Shown: positions 1-5,648 of the stretch, one piece after another | Layout of the letters: each line of letters opens with the position of its first letter | Position numbering within the stretch: the first letter of the stretch is position 1 | Assembly (NCBI GenBank): GCA_041628615.1 | Contig: JBFKOW010000156.1 | Span: 1 to 7,982, forward strand | Direction of reading: 5' to 3' | From: JAMWZF01 sp041628615 | GTDB taxonomy: Bacteria; Pseudomonadota; Alphaproteobacteria; Rhodobacterales; Rhodobacteraceae | Length of the DNA: 7,982 bases | Notes under the pieces: model-generated | Told to the model about the DNA's origin: nothing | What the model saw: the letters and a program-made list of their open reading frames with translations, nothing else | Database searches by the model: none | Position numbers and translations under genes: made by a program

Positions 1-232
1 CTACCACGCCCGGACCGGCTTCCGGGTCGGCTACAAGCCCGCGGGCGGGATTTCCAAGGCCAAGGACGCGCTGACCTACCTCGCGCTGATGAAGGACGAA
101 CTCGGCGACCGCTGGACCCGGCCGGACCTGTTCCGCTTCGGCGCCTCGTCGCTGCTGGGCGACATCGAGCGGCAACTGGACCACTACGTCAGCGGCGCCT
201 ACTCGGCCGCCTGGCGGCACGCGATGGCCTAG
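1..232 (+). CDS. deoC: Deoxyribose-phosphate aldolase, C-terminal part
   Basis: This is the last 76 residues of a gene that enters from the left edge; codons start at base 2 and the stop is TAG at 230-232. DeoC (EC 4.1.2.4) is a cytosolic class I aldolase that splits 2-deoxyribose 5-phosphate into acetaldehyde and glyceraldehyde 3-phosphate. Two family motifs are visible. VGYKPAGGI, at fragment residues 9-17, carries the lysine equivalent to the proton-relay Lys201 of the E. coli enzyme. FRFGASSLL, at residues 44-52, is the phosphate-binding segment near the C-terminus. The Schiff-base lysine would lie upstream of the window. The tail after the last motif (DIERQLDHYVSGAYSAAW) is ordinary in length. 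The aldehyde dehydrogenase follows after 40 nt on the same strand, which fits a deoxyribonucleoside catabolic operon. Confidence 0.93.
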   Translation, partial: YHARTGFRVGYKPAGGISKAKDALTYLALMKDELGDRWTRPDLFRFGASSLLGDIERQLDHYVSGAYSAAWRHAMA

Positions 233-272
233 GGCGGACACCCCCGGGCGACGATCAACAAGGGCGCGGCAG

Positions 273-2594
273 ATGACCATCAAGCAGATCTTCGACAGCC
301 TCGACTACGGCCCGGCCCCGGAAAGCGCGGCCGAGGCGCTGGCCTGGATCGCGGAGCGGGACGGCCGGTTCGGCCATTTCGTCGGCGGCGCCTTCACCGA
401 CCCGGGCGCCACCTTCGAGACCCGCAACCCCGCCACCGGCGCGGTGCTCGCCCACATCACCCAGGCGACCGAGGCCGACGTGGCCGCCGCCGTCGCCGCC
501 GCCCGCAAGGCGCAGCCGGCCTGGGCGAAGGACGGGCACAAGCGGGCCCGCGCGCTCTACGCCATCGCCCGGCTGCTGCAGAAGCACAGCCGGCTTTTCG
601 CCGTGCTCGAAACCCTCGACAACGGCAAGCCGATCCGCGAGAGCCGGGACATCGACATACCGCTGGCCACGAGGCACTTCTACTACCACGCCGGCCGGGC
701 CGAGGTGATGGAGACGGCGATGCCGGACCGCGCCCCGCTCGGGGTCTGCGGCCAGGTGGTGCCGTGGAACTTCCCGCTGCTGATGCTCGCGTGGAAGATC
801 GCCCCGGCGCTGGCGATGGGCAACACCGTGGTCCTGAAGCCCGCGGAATGGACCTCGCTGACCGCCCTGCTCTTCGCCGACATCTGCCGCCAGGCCGGGC
901 TGCCCGCGGGGGTGGTCAACATCGTCACCGGCGACGGCGCGGTGGGCGAGATGGTGGTGCGCGCCGAGGTCGACAAGGTCGCTTTCACCGGGTCGACCGG
1001 GGTCGGCCGCCTGATCCGCAAGGCGACCGCCGGGACCGGCAAGGCGCTGACCCTCGAACTGGGCGGCAAGTCGCCCTACATCGTGTTCGACGACGCCGAT
1101 CTCGACAGCGCGGTGGAGGGGCTGGTCGACGCGATCTGGTTCAACCAGGGCCAGGTCTGCTGCGCCGGCTCGCGGCTGCTGGTGCACGAGGGGGTGGCCG
1201 ACGCCTTCCACGCCCGGCTCCGCGCCCGGATGGACACCCTGCGGGTCGGCGATCCGCTGGACAAGTGCATCGACGTCGGCGCGGTGGTGGACCCGGTGCA
1301 GCACGACCGGATCGCCGCCATGGTCGCCGGCAATTCCGAGGGCGAGACCTACCAGGCCGCCGGGCCGGTGCCCGAGGGCTGCTTCTACCCGCCGACCCTG
1401 ATCACCGGCCTGTCGCCGGCCAACCCGCTGATGCAGGAAGAGATCTTCGGCCCGGTTCTCGTCTCCACCACCTTCCGCACGCCGGACGAGGCGGTCGCGC
1501 TGGCCAACAATACCCGCTACGGGCTGGCGGCGACGCTCTGGTCCGAGAACATCAACCTCGCGCTCGGGGTGGCGCCGCGGCTGGCCGCCGGGGTGGTCTG
1601 GATCAACGGCACCAACATGTTCGACGCCGCCGCGCCCTTCGGCGGGGTGCGCGAAAGCGGCTTCGGACGCGAGGGCGGGCCCGAGGGGCTCCTGGCCTAC
1701 ACGCGGCCCCGGGCGGCGGCCAAGTCGGTGCGGCGGATCGCGCCGCACGCCGGCAACGGCGCCCCGGCGGACCCGATCGACCGCACCGCGAAGCTCTACA
1801 TCGGCGGCAAGCAGGCGCGGCCCGACGGCGGCTATTCCCGGCCGGTTCACGGGCCGCGCGGGGCGCTTCTCGGCCATGCCAGCCTCGCCAACCGCAAGGA
1901 CCTGCGCAACGCGGTCGAGGCGATGAACGCCGCCGCCGGCTGGGCCGGGACCACCGCGCACCTGCGGGCGCAGATCCTCTACTACCTGGCCGAGAACCTC
2001 GCCGCGCGATCGGGGGATTTCGCCGCCCGGATCGACGGCATGGCCGGCGGCCGGGGCGGCAAGGCCGAGGTGGAAGAGGCGATCCGGGCGCTCTTCGCCG
2101 CCGCCGCCTGGGCCGACGACCACGCCGGCGCGGCGCGGGCGGTACCGTTGCGGGGGCTGGCGCTGGCGCTGAACGAACCGGTTGGCAAGATCGCCGCCTT
2201 CTGTCCCGACGACCGCCCGCTGGCCGGGCTGGTGGCGCTGATGGCCCCGGCCATCGCCATCGGCAACCGGATCACGCTCGTGGCCTCCGAGCCCTACCCG
2301 CTCGCCGCCACCGACCTCGTGCAGGTGCTCGAAACCTCGGACGTGCCCGCCGGGGTGGTGAACATCCTCACCGGCAGCCACGCGGAACTGGCTCCGCAGG
2401 CCGCCGCCCATGCCGATCTCGACGCGGTCTGGAGCCATTCCGGCAGCGACCTGTCCGCCGTGATCGAGGCCGGGGCCGCCGGCAACCTGAAACGGACCTG
2501 GGTGAACCACGGCAAGGCGCTGCCGCTCACCACCGCGGCGGTGCTCGAGGCCGCGACCGAGGTCAAGTCGGTCTGGATCCCCTACGGCGAATAG
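273..2594 (+). CDS. ALDH16-type two-domain aldehyde dehydrogenase
   Basis: A 773-residue NAD(P)+-dependent aldehyde dehydrogenase, far longer than the usual ~500. Residues ~35-485 form a complete catalytic domain: PWNFP at 164-168 with oxyanion Asn166, KPAE at 189-192, the FTGSTGVG coenzyme loop at 238-245, ELGGKS with general base Glu262, GQVCCAGSR with catalytic Cys296 (aligned to Cys302 of ALDH2), and EEIFGPV with Glu390. Residues ~505-773 form a second, degenerate ALDH-like domain. It keeps a Rossmann-type stretch (LNEPVGKIAAF at ~633-643, VPAGVVNILTG at ~691-701) but shows no GQxC or ELGGK motif. This layout and length match bacterial ALDH16, in which the C-terminal domain is non-catalytic. 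The ATG at 273 has a modest AAGG about 9 nt upstream. The deoC neighbour suggests acetaldehyde from deoxyribose 5-phosphate as a substrate; that is inference, and ALDH16 substrate range is broad or unclear. Confidence 0.93.
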   Translation: MTIKQIFDSLDYGPAPESAAEALAWIAERDGRFGHFVGGAFTDPGATFETRNPATGAVLAHITQATEADVAAAVAAARKAQPAWAKDGHKRARALYAIARLLQKHSRLFAVLETLDNGKPIRESRDIDIPLATRHFYYHAGRAEVMETAMPDRAPLGVCGQVVPWNFPLLMLAWKIAPALAMGNTVVLKPAEWTSLTALLFADICRQAGLPAGVVNIVTGDGAVGEMVVRAEVDKVAFTGSTGVGRLIRKATAGTGKALTLELGGKSPYIVFDDADLDSAVEGLVDAIWFNQGQVCCAGSRLLVHEGVADAFHARLRARMDTLRVGDPLDKCIDVGAVVDPVQHDRIAAMVAGNSEGETYQAAGPVPEGCFYPPTLITGLSPANPLMQEEIFGPVLVSTTFRTPDEAVALANNTRYGLAATLWSENINLALGVAPRLAAGVVWINGTNMFDAAAPFGGVRESGFGREGGPEGLLAYTRPRAAAKSVRRIAPHAGNGAPADPIDRTAKLYIGGKQARPDGGYSRPVHGPRGALLGHASLANRKDLRNAVEAMNAAAGWAGTTAHLRAQILYYLAENLAARSGDFAARIDGMAGGRGGKAEVEEAIRALFAAAAWADDHAGAARAVPLRGLALALNEPVGKIAAFCPDDRPLAGLVALMAPAIAIGNRITLVASEPYPLAATDLVQVLETSDVPAGVVNILTGSHAELAPQAAAHADLDAVWSHSGSDLSAVIEAGAAGNLKRTWVNHGKALPLTTAAVLEAATEVKSVWIPYGE

Positions 2595-2600
2595 GCCACC

Positions 2601-2675
2601 TTCTTCGGACCCGAAATATCCCGGGGGAGTCGCCGCAGGCGACGGGGGCAGAGCCCCCTCCCGGGCGCCGCCCGG
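2601..2675. terminator. Triple-hairpin convergent intergenic element, likely bidirectional terminator
   Basis: The 88-nt space between the two convergent stop codons is almost filled by three back-to-back perfect hairpins, each with a 6-bp stem and a 3-nt loop. They are GTCGCC-GCA-GGCGAC (2629-2643), GGGGGC-AGA-GCCCCC (2644-2658) and CCGGGC-GCC-GCCCGG (2661-2675). The flank to the left, CTTCTTCGGACCCGAAATAT, reads on the - strand as ATATTT followed by CGGGTCCGAAGAAG. From memory, the - strand order (GGGGGCTCTGCCCCC, then GTCGCC-tgc-GGCGAC, CTCCCCCGG, a short A/T-rich ATATTT, GAAGAAG) resembles an intergenic element scattered through Rhodobacteraceae genomes. There is no long T-tract, so classical intrinsic termination is not proven. 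The convergent placement still makes termination or mRNA 3'-end protection the most likely job. Confidence 0.7.
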
Positions 2676-2682
2676 CCGGCGG

Positions 2683-3357
2683 CTACTTCGACCGCCAGGT
2701 ATCCAGCCAGCGCCGGATCCGGCCCCGGCGCTCGGCGATGCCGGCGCTGGCCTCGTCGACCCGGTTCTCGACGGACTCGGCCAGCGGATCCAGCGTGCGC
2801 TCGCGGAACTGGCGCCAGGCCGCGCGGACGAACAGCGCACCGGCGATCAGGACGACGAAGATGATGCCGTTGACCCAGGGGATCGGCCGGTAATCCGGCC
2901 CCGGCACGTCGCGGATCGACACCGCGTTGGGGAAGATCGTCAGCCAGCGGATCCGCCAGCCGTAGTGGGTGATCGCCACCCAGCGCGGGTTCTCGGCGGT
3001 GGAGGACATGTCGTCCGCCTCGGCCTGCAGGTCGGAACTGTCGAACTTGAAATAGGGCGGGTAGATCCAGCCGGTATCCTCGTTGCGGTAGACCATGGTG
3101 TCGTCGCCGCCACGGATCAGGCCGAACAGGTAGGTGCGCTTGCGGACGGTGTTGATCAGCCGCAGGTCGCGGGTCGTGTTCTCGACGTTGCCGGCATCGG
3201 CCTGGGCATAGAAGATCCGGTTGTAGGGGCTGAAATCGGTGCGGATGATCTCGGTCGAGGTGATCCGGGCGATGTCCTGCTGCGGCATCACGTAATGCAG
3301 GTAGAGCCCGAGGATCACGAACAGGGTGATGCGGAAGGCCCGGCGGAAATTGCGCAT
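2683..3357 (-). CDS. DUF1523 family membrane protein
   Basis: A 224-residue protein of the DUF1523 family; function unknown. A first membrane helix lies at about residues 8-24 (TLFVILGLYLHYVMP). A domain of about 135 residues follows, then a second helix at about 160-178 (WVNGIIFVVLIAGALFVRA) and a charged C-terminal tail of ~45 residues rich in Arg, Asp and Glu. The middle domain holds the features I associate with the family: LHYVMPQQDIARITSTE at the membrane exit, MVYRNEDTGW at 88-97, PPYFKFDSSDLQAEA at 100-114, and HYGWRIRWLTIFPNA at 131-145. By the two-helix layout the domain is probably periplasmic and the tail cytosolic. The start ATG lies 13 nt past the stop of the 89-residue membrane protein, with AGAGG about 9 nt upstream. 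It is the last gene of the - strand operon and converges on the aldehyde dehydrogenase gene. Confidence 0.9.
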   Translation of the reverse strand: MRNFRRAFRITLFVILGLYLHYVMPQQDIARITSTEIIRTDFSPYNRIFYAQADAGNVENTTRDLRLINTVRKRTYLFGLIRGGDDTMVYRNEDTGWIYPPYFKFDSSDLQAEADDMSSTAENPRWVAITHYGWRIRWLTIFPNAVSIRDVPGPDYRPIPWVNGIIFVVLIAGALFVRAAWRQFRERTLDPLAESVENRVDEASAGIAERRGRIRRWLDTWRSK

Positions 3358-3370
3358 GGGGTCGCGCCTC

Positions 3371-3640
3371 TCAGTTGATCATGTACATGATGACGCCGAC
3401 GATCACCGTCGGCACCACGTAAACCAGCAGGATCAGCCGCTTGCGCAGGGACCCGTCATAGGCGGCCATGCCCTGTGTCACGAATCGGTCGCGGGCGGCC
3501 CGGTCGGTGGAGCCGGGATTGTCCTCGGCCCAGGCGTTCTCCAGCTTCTCGCGGCGGACGGACCGCGAATACAGGCTGACGCAGACGTAGACCACCGTCA
3601 TCGCCAGGAATCCGAACACGACCAGCCGCACGAATTGCAT
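3371..3640 (-). CDS. Small two-helix inner-membrane protein, unknown function
   Basis: An 89-residue protein I do not recognise. Two hydrophobic segments, at about residues 3-24 (VRLVVFGFLAMTVVYVCVSL) and 67-88 (KRLILLVYVVPTVIVGVIMY), enclose a polar segment of ~42 residues rich in Arg, Asp and Glu (SRSVRREKLENAWAEDNPG...). By the positive-inside rule, the basic residues after helix 1 and before helix 2 put this segment in the cytosol and both short termini outside. The ATG at 3640 is preferred over longer readings of the frame because its A is also the last base of the upstream stop (TGATG). It has a strong GGAGGG 4 nt upstream, and the sequence beyond it in this frame is Arg/Gly-rich shadow of the next gene. 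Tight coupling to both neighbours implies that it works with them. A small subunit or accessory of a membrane complex is only a guess. Confidence 0.88.
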   Translation of the reverse strand: MQFVRLVVFGFLAMTVVYVCVSLYSRSVRREKLENAWAEDNPGSTDRAARDRFVTQGMAAYDGSLRKRLILLVYVVPTVIVGVIMYMIN

Positions 3641-5001
3641 CAGTCCCTCCGCCGCGCCACGGGTCCCCAGGGTCCGACCCGCGCGATCAGCCGGTCGTCT
3701 ACCGGCGGCGGGGCGTTCTGGGGTTCTTCCATCGGCGCCTCGTGGCCGTAGAGTGCCGCCCGGGTGCCGGCCTTGTCCACCTGATATTCGGCGGCGAGGA
3801 AGTCGGCCACGTAGGCCTGCTTCTCCTCCGGCCAGGCCGCGTAGGCGCGGTAGAACGCCTCCTTGTGACAGATGAAGAGCTGCCGGACGTCGAGCGGGCA
3901 CAGCTCGGCCAGCAGCATGTTCACGAGGTCCGCGTCGGGCACGGCGGCGGCGCGCAGGGCGTAGAAATAGGCCGGGTGATCGGCCGGGATCCGGGGCCAG
4001 GGACCGCCCGCCTCGGCCCAGCGCGCGAGCGCGGCAAGCCCGCGGTATTCCTCGGGCAGATGATCGGCGTGGATCCGGCCCAGCCGCCGCAGGTCGCGCC
4101 TTGTCGCCCCGGTCAGGTCCTCGCCCAGCCCGGCGGCGGTGGCGGCGATGATGAATTCCATCTTCTGGTGCAGGATCGCGGAGGCGTCGATGCCGCGGGC
4201 CTGCACGATCGGTTCGACCAGCCCGTTGATCTCGAGAAAGATCGCCACCCGGGCCGCGTCCGCTGCGTCGATCACGGTCCCGATCGGCAGGTCGCCGGGC
4301 AGCGCCTGGGGCCCGAATCCGATCACCGCCGGTTCGGCCACGTCGCGGAACACGTAGAGCCCGCCGAAATGCGCGGTCCAGAAATTGCCCTGCTCGAAGC
4401 TCATCTCGCGCAGCGCCACCGGGTTGCGGACCACGTCGCCGGTCTGCCGGGCCAGGCCGATCATCTCGGCGATCAGCACGTCGTCCCACCAGGCGTCCGG
4501 CTCGGCCTTGAAGCGGTCCACCAGACGGCCCAGTTCGGCCGCGGTGCGCACCGTCCCGGCGGTGGTGTCGGCCTCCACGGTGATGCGGCGGATGTCGAAC
4601 AGCCGCGCCGGCCGGTCGAGCGAGAACACCGAGTTCACCAGTTCGCCCGCCACCGCGTCCTGCGCGGTCAGGGCGAACAGCTCGGCCTCGTTGGCCTCGA
4701 TGAACTTCCGCAGGATGCCGCGGCAGGTCGAGAAGGTGGCGTCGAGCAGCGGCGCGGTCTTCTGCTCGGTGGTGAGGATGATGAAATGCCGGTTGACCCC
4801 GTTCGGGTTGAGGTAGAGCCGGTCGCCCAGTTCGGCCCCGACCTCGGGCGAATAGCCCGAGATGTCGACGTGGAAATCGGTCAGCGCGGTCTGCTTGCCG
4901 GTCAGGTGCCGCAGCGCGCGGTTGTAGCGCTCGACCAGAACCGGGCTCGCCACGTGGACGAGATTGCCGAACATCAGGCCCTTCTCGATGAGATGTCTCA
5001 C
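3640..5001 (-). CDS. Large soluble protein of unknown function, possibly DUF6638
   Basis: A 453-residue protein with no signal peptide or membrane helix, so probably cytosolic. It may be the family named DUF6638, which I recall beside an AAA+ gene in Rhodobacteraceae; that identification is uncertain. I see no catalytic signature. Conspicuous stretches are LIEKGLMFGNLVHVASPVLVERYNRAL at the N-terminus (positions 4-30), the aromatic-rich FEQGNFWTAHFGGLYVFRD at 202-220, HQKMEFIIAATAAGLGEDL at 278-296, and LCPLDVRQLFICHKEAFYRAY at 367-387. The last ~30 residues are Pro/Arg-rich and look disordered. The start is the GTG at 5001: it overlaps the upstream stop as GTGA and has GGAGGAGGAG upstream. 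The frame stays open for 152 more codons to 5457, but that part is low-complexity Arg/Pro/Gly and covers the upstream gene. The stop overlaps the next ATG by one base. Confidence 0.9.
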   Translation of the reverse strand: MRHLIEKGLMFGNLVHVASPVLVERYNRALRHLTGKQTALTDFHVDISGYSPEVGAELGDRLYLNPNGVNRHFIILTTEQKTAPLLDATFSTCRGILRKFIEANEAELFALTAQDAVAGELVNSVFSLDRPARLFDIRRITVEADTTAGTVRTAAELGRLVDRFKAEPDAWWDDVLIAEMIGLARQTGDVVRNPVALREMSFEQGNFWTAHFGGLYVFRDVAEPAVIGFGPQALPGDLPIGTVIDAADAARVAIFLEINGLVEPIVQARGIDASAILHQKMEFIIAATAAGLGEDLTGATRRDLRRLGRIHADHLPEEYRGLAALARWAEAGGPWPRIPADHPAYFYALRAAAVPDADLVNMLLAELCPLDVRQLFICHKEAFYRAYAAWPEEKQAYVADFLAAEYQVDKAGTRAALYGHEAPMEEPQNAPPPVDDRLIARVGPWGPVARRRD

Positions 5002-5327
5002 CACTCCTCCTCCACCCAGTGTTTCGGCAGGCCCGCCACCGACAGGACCAGGATCGGCCCCCAGATCAGGACCGAGGCGGCGGCGAGCTTGCCGAAGAAC
5101 CACAGGGTCGGAAAGATCCCCTCGGCAAAGAACTCCGACAGCGGCGCGCCGCGGGCCTGGTAGAGGCCCATGAAGAACAGCATCGCCACGACATACATCA
5201 CCGCGACGGCGGTGAGCCCGAGCCGGATCAGCGGCCAGAACCCCTCGGGCCAGATCAGCGACAGCCCCCGCGGCACCAGCCAGCCGAACAGGGCCAGCGT
5301 CATCGAGGGGATCAGAAGATCGGTCAT
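4998..5327 (-). CDS. Three-helix inner-membrane protein, unknown function
   Basis: A 109-residue, strongly hydrophobic protein that I do not recognise. Hydrophobic segments lie at about residues 5-26 (LIPSMTLALFGWLVPRGLSLIW), 32-55 (PLIRLGLTAVAVMYVVAMLFFMGL) and 71-99 (IFPTLWFFGKLAAASVLIWGPILVLSV). Between the last two is a short polar loop (YQARGAPLSEFFAEG). The protein ends in a small charged tail, KHWVEEEW. No Shine-Dalgarno sequence is evident before the ATG at 5327, and the 126 nt beyond it look non-coding. Initiation may therefore be weak, or this may be the first gene of a separate transcript. At the other end its TGA overlaps the GTG of the 453-residue gene (GTGA). This fits a membrane anchor or channel-like part for the soluble partner, which is inference. 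Confidence 0.88.
   Translation of the reverse strand: MTDLLIPSMTLALFGWLVPRGLSLIWPEGFWPLIRLGLTAVAVMYVVAMLFFMGLYQARGAPLSEFFAEGIFPTLWFFGKLAAASVLIWGPILVLSVAGLPKHWVEEEW
5004..5013 (-). promoter_or_regulatory. Strong ribosome binding site that fixes a GTG start
   Basis: The - strand reads GGAGGAGGAG, with a GGAGG core 7 nt before the GTG at 5001. It is also coding sequence: the same bases encode the acidic end of the upstream membrane protein (VEEEW). This decides the GTG start of the 453-residue gene against upstream alternatives and suggests translational coupling of the two genes. Confidence 0.85.
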
Positions 5328-5453
5328 CGGATCGGTCTACAGAACGAGCGACGCGCCCGGCCCGAGAGTGGGTGCGGAACGCGCCCGCCCTGGGGGGCGG
5401 GTCGGGCGCGTCGCGGCCTTGCCGCGGGTGATGCCCCCTGCCGATTGCCAAGC
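5328..5453 (-). other. Non-coding spacer inside the - strand cluster
   Basis: These 126 nt separate the end of the possible 61-residue gene from the three-helix protein gene. Without that small gene, the spacer runs 5328-5635 (308 nt). Reading frames crossing it are rich in Arg, Pro and Gly and look like shadows. The clear structure is a GC-rich inverted repeat at 5379-5411. I could not pick out a convincing -35/-10 promoter. This is the only real break in an otherwise tightly packed cluster, so it may hold a secondary promoter or a processing site. Confidence 0.5.
5379..5411 (-). repeat. GC-rich inverted repeat (hairpin) in the operon spacer
   Basis: On the - strand, ACGCG, a 5-nt bulge (CCCGA), CCCGCCC, a CCCA loop, GGGCGGG and CGCGT form a 12-bp stem with one bulge. 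An alternative pairing uses ACGCGCCCG with CGGGCGCGT. A further copy of ACGCGCCCG lies on the + strand at 5351-5359. No T-tract follows in the direction of transcription, so this is not a typical intrinsic terminator. It could attenuate readthrough or stabilise the upstream mRNA end. Confidence 0.6.
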
Positions 5454-5639
5454 TCACGCATCTGGCCGCGTCTCCCGTCCATGCAGACGCCCTGCCGGCT
5501 TTGCGACCTGTCGGTCAGCGTCGACCCGACAAGTCTCGAGATCCGCGCCCGGCGCCCGATACAATTCGGCAATCGAGGTTTCGTGCTTGCGGATCGACTC
5601 GGCGACCGCCAGGGGGACAGCTTTCTCGGAAACGTTCAC
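5454..5639 (-). CDS. Possible 61-residue protein overlapping the AAA+ stop
   Basis: A short frame starting at the GTG at 5639, which overlaps the TGA of the AAA+ gene as GTGA, the same arrangement used elsewhere in this operon. GGAG lies 11 nt upstream, which is slightly far. The product begins MNVSEKAVPLAVAESIRKHE and continues TSIAELYRAPGADLETC, a plausible amphipathic helical start. It then ends in a basic, low-complexity tail (QVAKPAGRLHGRETRPDA). Its codons are less GC-rich at the third position than the neighbours (GTT, AAA, GCT, ATT, TTG, TAT), so it is either a fast-evolving small gene or decayed non-coding DNA that happens to be open. No family is recognised. Overlap and spacing support it; composition does not. 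Confidence 0.4.
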   Translation of the reverse strand: MNVSEKAVPLAVAESIRKHETSIAELYRAPGADLETCRVDADRQVAKPAGRLHGRETRPDA

Positions 5640-5648
5640 TTCGAGTTC
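5634..5648. promoter_or_regulatory. GTTC-N7-GTTC motif, SOS-box-like
   Basis: The + strand reads GTTCACTTCGAGTTC, which fits the alphaproteobacterial LexA operator consensus GTTC-N7-GTTC exactly (GAAC-N7-GAAC on the other strand). It covers the last codons of the AAA+ gene and the start of the possible 61-residue gene, about 310 nt before the three-helix protein gene. One such match in 8 kb can easily occur by chance, and no promoter was identified beside it. Confidence 0.2.

Noticed and set aside
255..2840. Very long open frame on the - strand opposite the aldehyde dehydrogenase gene
   Set aside because: Its product is rich in Arg, Gly, His and Pro with no recognisable domain. It is the mirror of a GC-rich gene with clear ALDH motifs, where antisense stop codons are rare.
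3742..5163. Long + strand open frame opposite the 453-residue gene
   Set aside because: Gly/Arg/Val/His-rich shadow with no domain; the - strand frame has a normal amino acid make-up, a strong ribosome binding site and coupled overlaps.
5002..5457. N-terminal extension of the 453-residue protein to a GTG at 5457
   Set aside because: The added 152 codons are Arg/Pro/Gly-rich and lie over the three-helix membrane protein gene. The GTG at 5001 has a strong ribosome binding site.
5324..5572. 82-codon - strand frame whose stop overlaps the ATG of the three-helix protein (ATGA)
   Set aside because: The overlap is tempting, but the product is extremely Arg/Pro-rich, no ribosome binding site was seen, and it competes with the better-placed GTG frame at 5454-5639.
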